From assembly GCA_900762945.1 (NCBI GenBank), contig CAAFIN010000147.1:1-8978 (forward strand): a stretch of DNA of 8,978 nt, in the 5' to 3' direction. The notes under the pieces were generated by a model. It was given only the letters and a program-made list of their open reading frames with translations, did not search any database and was not told where the DNA came from. Made by a program: the position numbers and the translations under genes. Each line of letters opens with the position of its first letter. Position 1 is the first letter of the stretch. Origin of the DNA: Clostridia bacterium. GTDB lineage: Bacteria; Bacillota; Clostridia; Christensenellales; Pumilibacteraceae. Below, in pieces: positions 1-6,481 of the stretch.

Positions 1-25
1 AAGCGCACGGGATCGTGCGCTTTTT
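1..25. terminator. Intrinsic terminator, probably bidirectional
   Basis: A perfect 9-bp stem (AAGCGCACG at 1-9 with CGTGCGCTT at 14-22) closes a GGAT tetraloop. On the plus strand it runs into a T tract (21-25, then TTTGCTTT). On the minus strand the stem follows an A-rich run and lies about 40 nt after the stop codon of the foldase gene. It could therefore end that transcript and also a plus-strand gene lying left of the window. The minus-strand T tract would fall outside the window, so the minus direction is inferred. Confidence 0.8.
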
Positions 26-65
26 GCTTTGACGGTTCAAATCGTTTTATTCGTAAAACTAAGAA

Positions 66-1976
66 TCAGTTGCTGCTACTGCCGCCGGTGCTGCTACTGC
101 TGCCGGTGTTTTTTGCGGTTTCCTTAAGGTCGGCGTAAGCTTTTTCGTTCTTTTCGATGACTTTCGCGACGTTCTTGTAGTAGCCGACTTTCTGAGTCTG
201 CCAGACGGTGAATTCGTTGTTGGTCTTGGAAGTGCGCTTGTTCGCCGCGATCTTCTCGTAAACGGTGCTGTTCTCGCCGTAGGAGATATAGTCGTTCACG
301 CCCACGGTCAAGCCGCTCTGCGGGATAACGCGCGACAGATACAGAATATGCACGCCGTAATCGGTGACGACGGGTTCGGAGATAGCGCCCTCGACGCCCG
401 CGCGGTAAAGCGCGTCGGCTGCGCGGGAGAATTCCTCCATATACGTCGAATCGTACTCTTCGTTCTCGCCCAGCGCGCCCTTGACGGCGTAACCGAGTTC
501 TTTCCCGAAGATACCGGTATCGGTGTTGTACTTGTAGATAAGGTCGTCGAACGTGCGGTCGGCGGTCTTGAGGTCGCCTCCGGCTTTTGCCATTTCGCGG
601 ACGATATCGGCGTAGATCGCGTCGATACCGATCGGCTTGCCGTAGTTCTCGCCGTCGCGGTGTTCGTAACCGGTCACTTCTTTACCGAGCGTCTTTTTGA
701 ACTCGGCGATAGCGTTTTCGCCGTAAGTGCTGCCCTCGCCGTTCTTATAAGCGGTAAGGCTTGCTTTCTGCGCGTCGGAGAACGGAACGAGAATGTGCTT
801 GACAAAGTAATAGTCGCCGTTCGGATAATAAACCATGGGATCGACCGAGCCGCCCTTTACGTCGGTGTAGAACGAGTCGACGTCGGCGTACTTTTCCGTT
901 TGCTCGGCAAGCGTGTCGTTATAAGCCGCGAGCACTTCTTCGTCGGACACGTCGACGCTGTCGGTGATGTGATTCTGAAGAAGCGTGAGTTTAACATTGT
1001 CGCGGTAATTGTCGCCGGCAAGGAAGTTCATGATCTTCGTGTCGCCGAGTTCGGGATAAACGTAGGAAAGACCTTTTTCGTTGCCGATCTTGTTAAGGTT
1101 GTCGAGTTCTTCGAGATAGACTTTCTTGTCCGCGGCGGAAACTCTGTAATCGTTCTCCACGGTGTCATGCAACAGCGTGAGGAAACGGCGCATCGCTTCG
1201 AGTTCGAGCGACTTGACGTCGTCGCTGCCGTAAAGACCCGGGTAGCGCACGGTGTCGGGCGCCCACTTCTCGACCGACTGAAGATCGAGATTTTCGAGCG
1301 TAGCGCGGAGTTTATAGTCGGATTTCTCGTCGGTAGCGACTCTCAGCGCTTCAAGCGCGTCGCCGGTAAGATCGCCTTTGGTTCTCTCCACCACTTCCGC
1401 GACGAGTTCGTCGTGAGTAAACGAGTCGTAATTGCCGGGCTCTTCCACTTTTTTGGTGGGGTAAGTCGTATCCGTGCTATCGCTCGAGGACGACGAGGAC
1501 GTAGAAGTCGTTTCTTCGCCGTGTTCGGAAAGAATTTCGTTTCTTATCGAAGCGAGTTGGCTGTCGACGGTGGTATAAATGCCCTGAAGCACCTGGTTTT
1601 CTTCGTTCTGACCCCACTTGATGTTGCCGAAATGGATCTGAGCGTCCGCTTCGTTGAGAACGAGCTCGCGGGTGACGAGCTGCTCGACGAGATAATCGAC
1701 GGCTTGCTCGAGGGTCATTCCGTAGGACGAAACGAGCGTCTTCCCGTTACTGTTGAGCATACTGACGAGTTCGTACTTGTAGATTCTCTTCTCTTCGGTG
1801 ACGAACGGATTGTTTCTGTTCGCTTCGCTGGAGTCGTCCGTAATGGTGACGGAACTGAGAGTCGCCACTACCTGCTTGTAGTCGCGTTCGTTGTCGTACT
1901 TGAAAAGGGAGCAGCCGGTGAACAGCCCCAGACACATTACGATTACCAAAAATAAACTGACTATTTTTTTACGCAT
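66..1976 (-). CDS. PrsA/SurA-like peptidyl-prolyl cis-trans isomerase lipoprotein
   Basis: Probable extracytoplasmic foldase of 636 aa, anchored in the membrane by a lipid and catalysing prolyl isomerisation on exported proteins. The N-terminus is a lipoprotein signal peptide: positive MRKK, a hydrophobic core, then F-T-G-C with Cys22 as the lipidated residue. A SurA_N-like helical region follows, broken by a Ser/Thr/Asp-rich linker at roughly residues 155-170. The parvulin (PpiC) domain spans about residues 390-550: it opens with KHILV (His394), continues with a Y-N-T-D-T-G / E-L-G-Y stretch, and closes with S-E-P-V plus Y-G-V-H-I (His543). About 60 extra residues separate the first strand from the rest of the domain. 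The C-terminal tail is Ser/Gly-rich. I chose the ATG at 1976 because GAGG (1983-1986) sits 6 nt upstream. An in-frame ATG at 1988 would add four residues and has a poor ribosome binding site. The gene follows mfd but has its own promoter. The family is clear; the exact paralogue name (prsA or other) is not. Confidence 0.86.
   Translation of the reverse strand: MRKKIVSLFLVIVMCLGLFTGCSLFKYDNERDYKQVVATLSSVTITDDSSEANRNNPFVTEEKRIYKYELVSMLNSNGKTLVSSYGMTLEQAVDYLVEQLVTRELVLNEADAQIHFGNIKWGQNEENQVLQGIYTTVDSQLASIRNEILSEHGEETTSTSSSSSSDSTDTTYPTKKVEEPGNYDSFTHDELVAEVVERTKGDLTGDALEALRVATDEKSDYKLRATLENLDLQSVEKWAPDTVRYPGLYGSDDVKSLELEAMRRFLTLLHDTVENDYRVSAADKKVYLEELDNLNKIGNEKGLSYVYPELGDTKIMNFLAGDNYRDNVKLTLLQNHITDSVDVSDEEVLAAYNDTLAEQTEKYADVDSFYTDVKGGSVDPMVYYPNGDYYFVKHILVPFSDAQKASLTAYKNGEGSTYGENAIAEFKKTLGKEVTGYEHRDGENYGKPIGIDAIYADIVREMAKAGGDLKTADRTFDDLIYKYNTDTGIFGKELGYAVKGALGENEEYDSTYMEEFSRAADALYRAGVEGAISEPVVTDYGVHILYLSRVIPQSGLTVGVNDYISYGENSTVYEKIAANKRTSKTNNEFTVWQTQKVGYYKNVAKVIEKNEKAYADLKETAKNTGSSSSTGGSSSN
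72..107 (-). repeat. 18-bp tandem duplication in the 3' end of the foldase gene
   Basis: Two adjacent 18-bp units (90-107 and 72-89) encode T-G-S-S-S-S and T-G-G-S-S-S. They differ by a single base (AGC versus GGC in the third codon). They form nearly the whole C-terminal tail, just before the final Asn and stop. This looks like a recent in-frame slippage duplication in a disordered extracytoplasmic tail. Confidence 0.85.
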
Positions 1977-1982
1977 ATTTAT

Positions 1983-1986
1983 CCTC
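1983..1986 (-). promoter_or_regulatory. Ribosome binding site deciding the foldase start
   Basis: GAGG lies 6 nt upstream of the ATG at 1976. It overlaps the codon after the alternative ATG at 1988, which itself has only GAAG close upstream. This favours the shorter protein, which begins directly with the Lys/Arg-rich n-region of the signal peptide. Confidence 0.65.
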
Positions 1987-2041
1987 ATCTTCGCCGTAGT
2001 TTCGGCGCAGTCTTAGCGCGTCGTACGCATAACTAAAGTTT

Positions 2042-2070
2042 ATTATACTATTATCGCGCGAAAAAATCAA
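2042..2070 (-). promoter_or_regulatory. Sigma-A type promoter for the foldase gene
   Basis: On the minus strand, TTGATT (2065-2070) is followed by exactly 17 nt and then a perfect TATAAT (2042-2047). The -35 overlaps the TGA stop codon of mfd (2067-2069). Transcription would start near 2035, giving a leader of about 60 nt. No convincing terminator separates mfd from this gene, so it may be transcribed both from here and by read-through. Confidence 0.75.
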
Positions 2071-5000
2071 TCGTTTGAGCGGTCGATTTTGGCACAATCA
2101 AGCAAAAATTTCAGCATTTTCGCCGCGGACGGGAAAGAAATCGTCGCCGAAGCCGCGTTCAGCGCTCCGTCGTGCGCGGAAGCAGCCGCATTCACTCTCG
2201 GATCGATATCCGCGATTTTGCCGAAACCGAGCGAACTTTCGCCGCGCTTTAAGGTGATTTTGTCCGCGCCCGCAGCTCCCGCGAGGTTCTTGATAAGCGC
2301 CACGTCCACGAGGTTTTTCACGCTGTCGGGAACCGGTCCGTAAACGTCGGCGAGGTCGGACAGCACCGAGTCGCGTTCTTTCATGGTGTCGACCGCCGCT
2401 ATGCGCGAGTAAACCCGAAGCCGCCAGTCCTTATCCTTTATATAACTCTCCGGCACGAATATGCCGTAGTCTACCACCGCGCGGACTTCTTTTCTCTCGC
2501 GGCGCTTTTCGCCCCGAAGTTCGCCCACGGCTTCGCGGAGCATGCGACAGTAAAGGTCGTAGCCGACTTTTTCCATATGACCGTGCTGTTCCGCGCCCAG
2601 CACCGTACCGGCGCCGCGGATCTCGAGGTCGCGCATTGCGATACGAAAACCGCTGCCGAACTCGGTAAACTGCGTGATCGCCTCCAGCCGCTTGTAAGCG
2701 TCGTCCGACAGCGTTTTCCGCCCGTCGAACGTGAAGAACACGTAAGCGAGGCGGTCGCTTCTGCCCACTCTGCCGCGCAGTTGGTAAAGTTGCGCAAGCC
2801 CGAGTCTGTCGGAGTCCACCACTATCATAGTATTTGCCCGCGCGATGTCGATACCGTTTTCGATGATCGTGGACGAAACGAGCACGTCGGTTTCGCCCGT
2901 GACGAACGCTTCTACCGTGCGCTCCAGCACGTCCTCGCGCATTTGTCCGTGCGCGTAAGCGACTTTAGCCGACGGCACGAGCGTCTGTATTCTCGCGGCA
3001 AACCGATCGATATCGGACACGCGATTGTAGACGATGAACGTCTGCCCGCCGCGATTGATTTCTCTCGTGATCGCGTCGGTGACCAGCGTTTCGCCGTACT
3101 CGGTGACGTAAGTCTGCACGGGAAGCCGCGCGGTAGGCGGCGTGTCCAGCACGCTTATGTCGCGCATGCCGGTCAGCGACATGTGAAGAGTGCGCGGTAT
3201 GGGGGTCGCGGAAAGCGTGAGAACGTTTACGCCGCGCTTGACGTCCTTGATTTTTTCTTTGTCCGCCACGCCGAAGCGCTGCTCTTCGTCGAGAATCAAC
3301 AGCCCGAGGTCGGCGAAGTCGATATCTTTCGACAGCAGTCTGTGCGTGCCGACCGCAATATCCGCTTTGCCCGCGCGGAGTTTTTCCGCCGCCGCGGCTT
3401 GCTCGGCTTTGGTGTCGAAGCGAGTAAGCCGCACCGCGGTCACTCCGAACGGTTCCATACGTTTTTTGACCGTTTCGAAGTGCTGTTTGGCAAGTATCGT
3501 GGTGGGCGACATGAACGCGACTTGCTTACCCTCGGAAATGACCTTGAACGCTAATCTCAGCGCGACTTCGGTTTTGCCGTAGCCCACGTCGCCGCAAAGC
3601 AGTCTGTCCATGATTTTGCCCGATTTAAGGTCTTTCAAACCGTCCTCGACCGCCGTAAGTTGATCGTCGGTTTCGGTAAAGCCGCAACTCGCTTCGAATT
3701 CGTGCAAAAGCGAATCGTCGGCGCTGTACTTATAGCCTCTCTTTTCCGCGCGTTCGCCGTAGAGTTCGGCGAGGTTGACGGCAAGTTCGCGGACGGATTT
3801 TCTTACTTTTTCCTTGACTTTGGCAAAGTCCGCGCCGCCTATTTTGGAAAGTTTCGGCTCGGCGCCGTCGGCGGTATAGCGCGACAGCGAATCCATATTT
3901 TCGACCGGAACGTACAGTTTGTCGCTGCCGGCATAAGTCACGAGCAAGTAGTCGCGCCGCACGCCGCCCACGTCGAGCTTGACCACGCCGTCGAATCTGC
4001 CCACGCCGTGCAGTTCGTGTACGACGTAATCGCCGGGCTTGGGCTGATTGAATACGTTGGCTTTGCCGCGCTTGACCGTCTTTTTTCGGGTCTGAAGTCT
4101 TAGATTGTCCGTGCCGATGACGACGAGTTTCAGGTCGTGAAACGCCGCGCCCGAAAGCGCGGTTTCCTTGACTATCCGCACGCCTCCGTCGCCGTAGCCG
4201 TCCATATACGGAATATGCGATTCGGCTAAAAACGCGGTGAGCGAAGCGTACAGTCCGTCGTCGGGGGCGCAAAGATATATCGCGTAGCCGCGGCTTTGCC
4301 AGTTCTTTATGTCCGACGACAGCAGCCGAAAGTCGCGGTGATAAGCGGGCGTTTCGGTGGTGCGGAACGAGAACACGGCGTTCGGGCTATACAGTCTGTT
4401 GGCGTTGTTGACGTTCTGGAACGCAAGGCGGCGCCCGTCGAATTTAAGGCTGACGGTATACGGAATCACCCCGCCTTCGGTAAACGGCAGGGTTTCGCCG
4501 CGGCCGAGAAGCGACGCAAAGCGGTTCCGGTGTTCTTCGGAGTGAACGTTCGCATTGTCGACGATCTGTTTCACTTCGTCGAAAATTACGCCCGAAGCGC
4601 CAGAAAAACCGAAAAAACCGACGGTTTCGGTAAGCGGCAGAAGGTAGCCTAGCGCCACGCCGCGGTCGCCCGCGCTCACTCTCGCGGTGAGCGTGCCGAT
4701 AAGTTCGCGGGCTTTTACCGCGTAGTCGGGAGCGAGTTTCATCGAGGACGCGTACCCGGCCAGCCGCTCGGTTATCTCGCCCGCTTCCTCTTCCGTCGCG
4801 AAAAATTCGGTGGCGGGAGTTATCTCGTAAACGTCGGCGTACTCTTTGGAAAGTTGGTTTTCCTCGTCGAAGCGGCGTATGCTTTCCGCTTCGTCGCCGA
4901 AAAATTCCACACGGGCAGGGAGCGGTTCGCCCACCGACCACACGTCCAGTATATCGCCGCGGACGGCGAACGTGCCGGCGTCGGAAACCTGCGTTTCGCG

Positions 5001-5498
5001 CTTGTAGCCCGCGCTCGTAAGAAGCGCCGATATAGCGCCGAGGTCGTACTCCTTGCCTTTTTCTATTTTAATACAAGCCGCGCGGAATCTCTCGGGGCTT
5101 GGGAACGGCTGCATAGCCGCTTCGACCGGGCAGACGACGAATTTCGCTTTGCCGGTGGCGATCGCCGCCAGAGTCTTAAGCCGCGCGGTGACGTTCTCGC
5201 CCGACAGCGCGTCGCGGTACGAGAGCGCGTCGTCGCGGGCGGGAAGCAAATACACTCCGTCCGCAAGTTTGGACAGACTGTCGGCAAAGTTTCGGGCAAT
5301 GTAAAAGTCGCCGGTAATTACCGCCGTAACGCCGCTATTTCCCGCCGCGCGGGCGTACTCGGAGGCAAGCGCGGAAACGGCTGTTTTTGCAAAAGAACAT
5401 AGCCCGAAAGCCGAAACGGATTTTCCGTCCCGGTATGCTTCTGCCGTTTTTACCGCGGGGCCTAAGCCGCTATTGAAAATTTTCGTTACGTCAAGCAC
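2067..5498 (-). CDS. mfd: Transcription-repair coupling factor Mfd
   Basis: ATP-dependent DNA translocase of 1143 aa that removes RNA polymerase stalled at DNA lesions and recruits UvrA for nucleotide excision repair. The N-terminal UvrB-like module is present (P-A-R-D-D followed by S-V/P-V-E-A-type motif V-E-A-A-M-Q). The RNA-polymerase-interacting CarD-like domain begins near residue 485 (P-K-P-G-D-Y-V-V-H). The helicase core shows Walker A GDVGYGKTE with Lys642, the DEEQ box at 737-740, SATPIPRTL, and motif VI QLRGRVGR at 906-913. The C-terminal TRCF domain contains Y-G-P-V-P-D. Length matches the family (about 1150). The open frame extends upstream through pth, but that part is out of family. 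The GTG at 5496-5498, 17 nt after the pth stop, gives the expected N-terminus (MLDVTKIF). No Shine-Dalgarno sequence is obvious there, so translation is probably coupled to pth. The pth-mfd order is common in Bacillota. Confidence 0.97.
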   Translation of the reverse strand: MLDVTKIFNSGLGPAVKTAEAYRDGKSVSAFGLCSFAKTAVSALASEYARAAGNSGVTAVITGDFYIARNFADSLSKLADGVYLLPARDDALSYRDALSGENVTARLKTLAAIATGKAKFVVCPVEAAMQPFPSPERFRAACIKIEKGKEYDLGAISALLTSAGYKRETQVSDAGTFAVRGDILDVWSVGEPLPARVEFFGDEAESIRRFDEENQLSKEYADVYEITPATEFFATEEEAGEITERLAGYASSMKLAPDYAVKARELIGTLTARVSAGDRGVALGYLLPLTETVGFFGFSGASGVIFDEVKQIVDNANVHSEEHRNRFASLLGRGETLPFTEGGVIPYTVSLKFDGRRLAFQNVNNANRLYSPNAVFSFRTTETPAYHRDFRLLSSDIKNWQSRGYAIYLCAPDDGLYASLTAFLAESHIPYMDGYGDGGVRIVKETALSGAAFHDLKLVVIGTDNLRLQTRKKTVKRGKANVFNQPKPGDYVVHELHGVGRFDGVVKLDVGGVRRDYLLVTYAGSDKLYVPVENMDSLSRYTADGAEPKLSKIGGADFAKVKEKVRKSVRELAVNLAELYGERAEKRGYKYSADDSLLHEFEASCGFTETDDQLTAVEDGLKDLKSGKIMDRLLCGDVGYGKTEVALRLAFKVISEGKQVAFMSPTTILAKQHFETVKKRMEPFGVTAVRLTRFDTKAEQAAAAEKLRAGKADIAVGTHRLLSKDIDFADLGLLILDEEQRFGVADKEKIKDVKRGVNVLTLSATPIPRTLHMSLTGMRDISVLDTPPTARLPVQTYVTEYGETLVTDAITREINRGGQTFIVYNRVSDIDRFAARIQTLVPSAKVAYAHGQMREDVLERTVEAFVTGETDVLVSSTIIENGIDIARANTMIVVDSDRLGLAQLYQLRGRVGRSDRLAYVFFTFDGRKTLSDDAYKRLEAITQFTEFGSGFRIAMRDLEIRGAGTVLGAEQHGHMEKVGYDLYCRMLREAVGELRGEKRRERKEVRAVVDYGIFVPESYIKDKDWRLRVYSRIAAVDTMKERDSVLSDLADVYGPVPDSVKNLVDVALIKNLAGAAGADKITLKRGESSLGFGKIADIDPRVNAAASAHDGALNAASATISFPSAAKMLKFLLDCAKIDRSND

Positions 5499-5515
5499 GG
5501 TTGAATTTCGGACTT

Positions 5516-6055
5516 TTACGCGTGAGTTTCGCCGTCGATGAGTTTGATCGCTTCGTCCGCCGCGACCGAAAAAGCGTCGAACAGCGTTTGCCGCTCCGAC
5601 TTCGGCACGTCGGAAAGAACGTAGTCGGCAATCGGCACGCGCTCGGGAACGGGACCTATGCCTATTCTCACGCGCGGGAAGTCGAGCGTTCCGATCTTCT
5701 CGATAATGTTCCGCATACCGTTGTGAGTGCCGCCGCTGCCCTTCAACCGCACGCGCACGCTGCCTTTCGGAATGTCCACGTCGTCGAACATAACGATAAG
5801 GTCTTTGGGTTCGACTTTGTACTTCGCGAGCAGTTGTTTCACCGCCACTCCCGAAAGGTTCATATAAGTAAGCGGCTTTGCGATCACGAGTTTTTCGCCG
5901 CCGCGGTACCCTACCGCTATCAAAGCGTCGCACTCTCTTCTGTCGAATTTAAGCCCGAGTTTGTCGGCAAGACACTCGGCGGCAAGAAAGCCCATATTGT
6001 GAAAAGTATAGGCGTATCTGTCGCCGAAGTTGCCTAAGCCTACGACTATTTTCAT
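5516..6055 (-). CDS. pth: Peptidyl-tRNA hydrolase
   Basis: Cytosolic enzyme of 179 aa that hydrolyses the ester bond of peptidyl-tRNAs released from stalled ribosomes, recycling tRNA. Family motifs are in order: G-L-G-N at 6-9; F-H-N with the catalytic His19; K-P-L-T-Y-M-N-L-S-G with the substrate-binding Asn66; F-D-D-V-D with Asp91; G-G-T-H-N-G with His111 and Asn112; and R-I-G-I-G. Two normally conserved signature positions differ: the Pro of GNPG is Phe10 and the Arg of RHN is Phe18. The protein is slightly shorter than the usual 185-200 aa. Its ATG overlaps the stop of the upstream DUF1858 gene (TAATG), which points to translational coupling, and no separate ribosome binding site is visible. 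mfd follows after 17 nt. Confidence 0.96.
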   Translation of the reverse strand: MKIVVGLGNFGDRYAYTFHNMGFLAAECLADKLGLKFDRRECDALIAVGYRGGEKLVIAKPLTYMNLSGVAVKQLLAKYKVEPKDLIVMFDDVDIPKGSVRVRLKGSGGTHNGMRNIIEKIGTLDFPRVRIGIGPVPERVPIADYVLSDVPKSERQTLFDAFSVAADEAIKLIDGETHA

Positions 6056-6264
6056 TATTTCTTGCTTGCGTCGTTGAATTCGTTAAGGCGCTTGAGCATG
6101 TCCTCTACGCTTACGCCGTGAGCGGCAGCCGCCTGCACTACGGTTTCGCCGCGAGCGATCGCGCAACCTACGCAATGCATACCGAATTCCATAAACACCG
6201 GCGCGATGTCGGGGTTGATCTGCAATACTTCGTAAATGGTCATATCTTTCGTGATTTCGTTCAT
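6055..6264 (-). CDS. DUF1858 domain protein with CxxC motif
   Basis: Small 69-aa protein made of a single DUF1858 domain, the kind also found at the N-terminus of ScdA/RIC-type iron-sulfur repair proteins and called a hybrid-cluster-associated redox disulfide domain. Visible features are D-M-T-I-Y-E-V-L near the start, N-P-D-I-A-P-V-F, and the pair Cys31-V-G-Cys34 preceded by G-M-H. A disulfide redox or metal/cluster-binding role is inferred from the family; the substrate is unknown. The ATG at 6264 has an excellent ribosome binding site (GGAGGT at 6269-6274). It is the first gene of the operon, directly behind a consensus promoter, and overlaps pth by one base. There is no signal peptide or membrane segment. 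Confidence 0.9.
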   Translation of the reverse strand: MNEITKDMTIYEVLQINPDIAPVFMEFGMHCVGCAIARGETVVQAAAAHGVSVEDMLKRLNEFNDASKK

Positions 6265-6268
6265 AATT

Positions 6269-6274
6269 ACCTCC
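6269..6274 (-). promoter_or_regulatory. Strong ribosome binding site of the DUF1858 gene
   Basis: GGAGGT on the minus strand lies 4 nt before the ATG at 6264. It is the only strong Shine-Dalgarno sequence serving the first three genes of the block, which fits coupled translation of pth and mfd. Confidence 0.8.
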
Positions 6275-6318
6275 GCGCCCTTAGGTTTCTTCCATCGGGC
6301 AATTTTTATTACGGCTAT

Positions 6319-6347
6319 ATTATAGAAACTACCGCGCGTTTTGTCAA
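6319..6347 (-). promoter_or_regulatory. Consensus sigma-A promoter of the DUF1858-pth-mfd operon
   Basis: On the minus strand a perfect TTGACA (6342-6347) and a perfect TATAAT (6319-6324) are separated by exactly 17 nt. Transcription would start near 6312, giving a leader of about 48 nt before the DUF1858 ATG. Such a full match suggests strong, largely constitutive expression. Confidence 0.9.
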
Positions 6348-6366
6348 CCTTTTTGAACGAATTTGA

Positions 6367-6384
6367 GGTTAACTCCGGTTAACT
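6367..6384. repeat. Direct repeat GGTTAACT, one helical turn apart
   Basis: Two copies of GGTTAACT (6367-6374 and 6377-6384) have a period of exactly 10 bp, each containing the palindrome GTTAAC. They lie 20 bp upstream of the -35 of the minus-strand operon promoter and about 100 bp upstream of the plus-strand PRC-barrel gene. A regulator binding one face of the helix is possible; the binding protein is unknown. Confidence 0.4.
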
Positions 6385-6448
6385 TACGATCGTCTTTCGG
6401 AAAATTTTCACGCACGTCGGCATAATCGAACGAACCGAGGCATAGTCG

Positions 6449-6454
6449 TATAAG
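6449..6454 (+). promoter_or_regulatory. Candidate -10 element for the PRC-barrel gene
   Basis: TATAAG matches TATAAT at five of six bases and would place the transcript start about 20 nt before the ATG at 6482. The -35 at a 17-nt spacing (TCGAAC, 6426-6431) is poor, so the call is tentative. A small inverted repeat, AGGA-CAAA-TCCT (6453-6464), overlaps the expected start site. Confidence 0.3.
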
Positions 6455-6471
6455 GACAAATCCTATTCACG

Positions 6472-6476
6472 GGAGG
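6472..6476 (+). promoter_or_regulatory. Ribosome binding site of the PRC-barrel gene
   Basis: GGAGG is followed by five A residues and then the ATG at 6482, an ideal spacing that supports this start codon. Confidence 0.85.
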
Positions 6477-6481
6477 AAAAA

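Noticed and set aside
348..1955. Long plus-strand open frame of 535 codons opposite the foldase gene
   Set aside because: It is antisense to a gene with a clear lipobox and parvulin motifs, shows no recognisable motif itself, and arises from the CpG-rich codon use of the minus-strand gene.
2060..2095. Possible terminator at the end of mfd (AATCG / CGATT before TTTTTT)
   Set aside because: Five base pairs with a 10-nt loop and AT-rich ends is unlikely to terminate efficiently, and the same bases are better explained as the -35 region of the next promoter.
2577..3554. Plus-strand open frame of 325 codons, plus several smaller ones, opposite mfd
   Set aside because: They are antisense to the helicase core, whose motifs are unmistakable, and have no independent support.
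5499..5933. N-terminal extension of mfd through the pth gene
   Set aside because: The 145 extra residues are Arg-rich, unlike any Mfd, and are the frame-shifted reading of pth.
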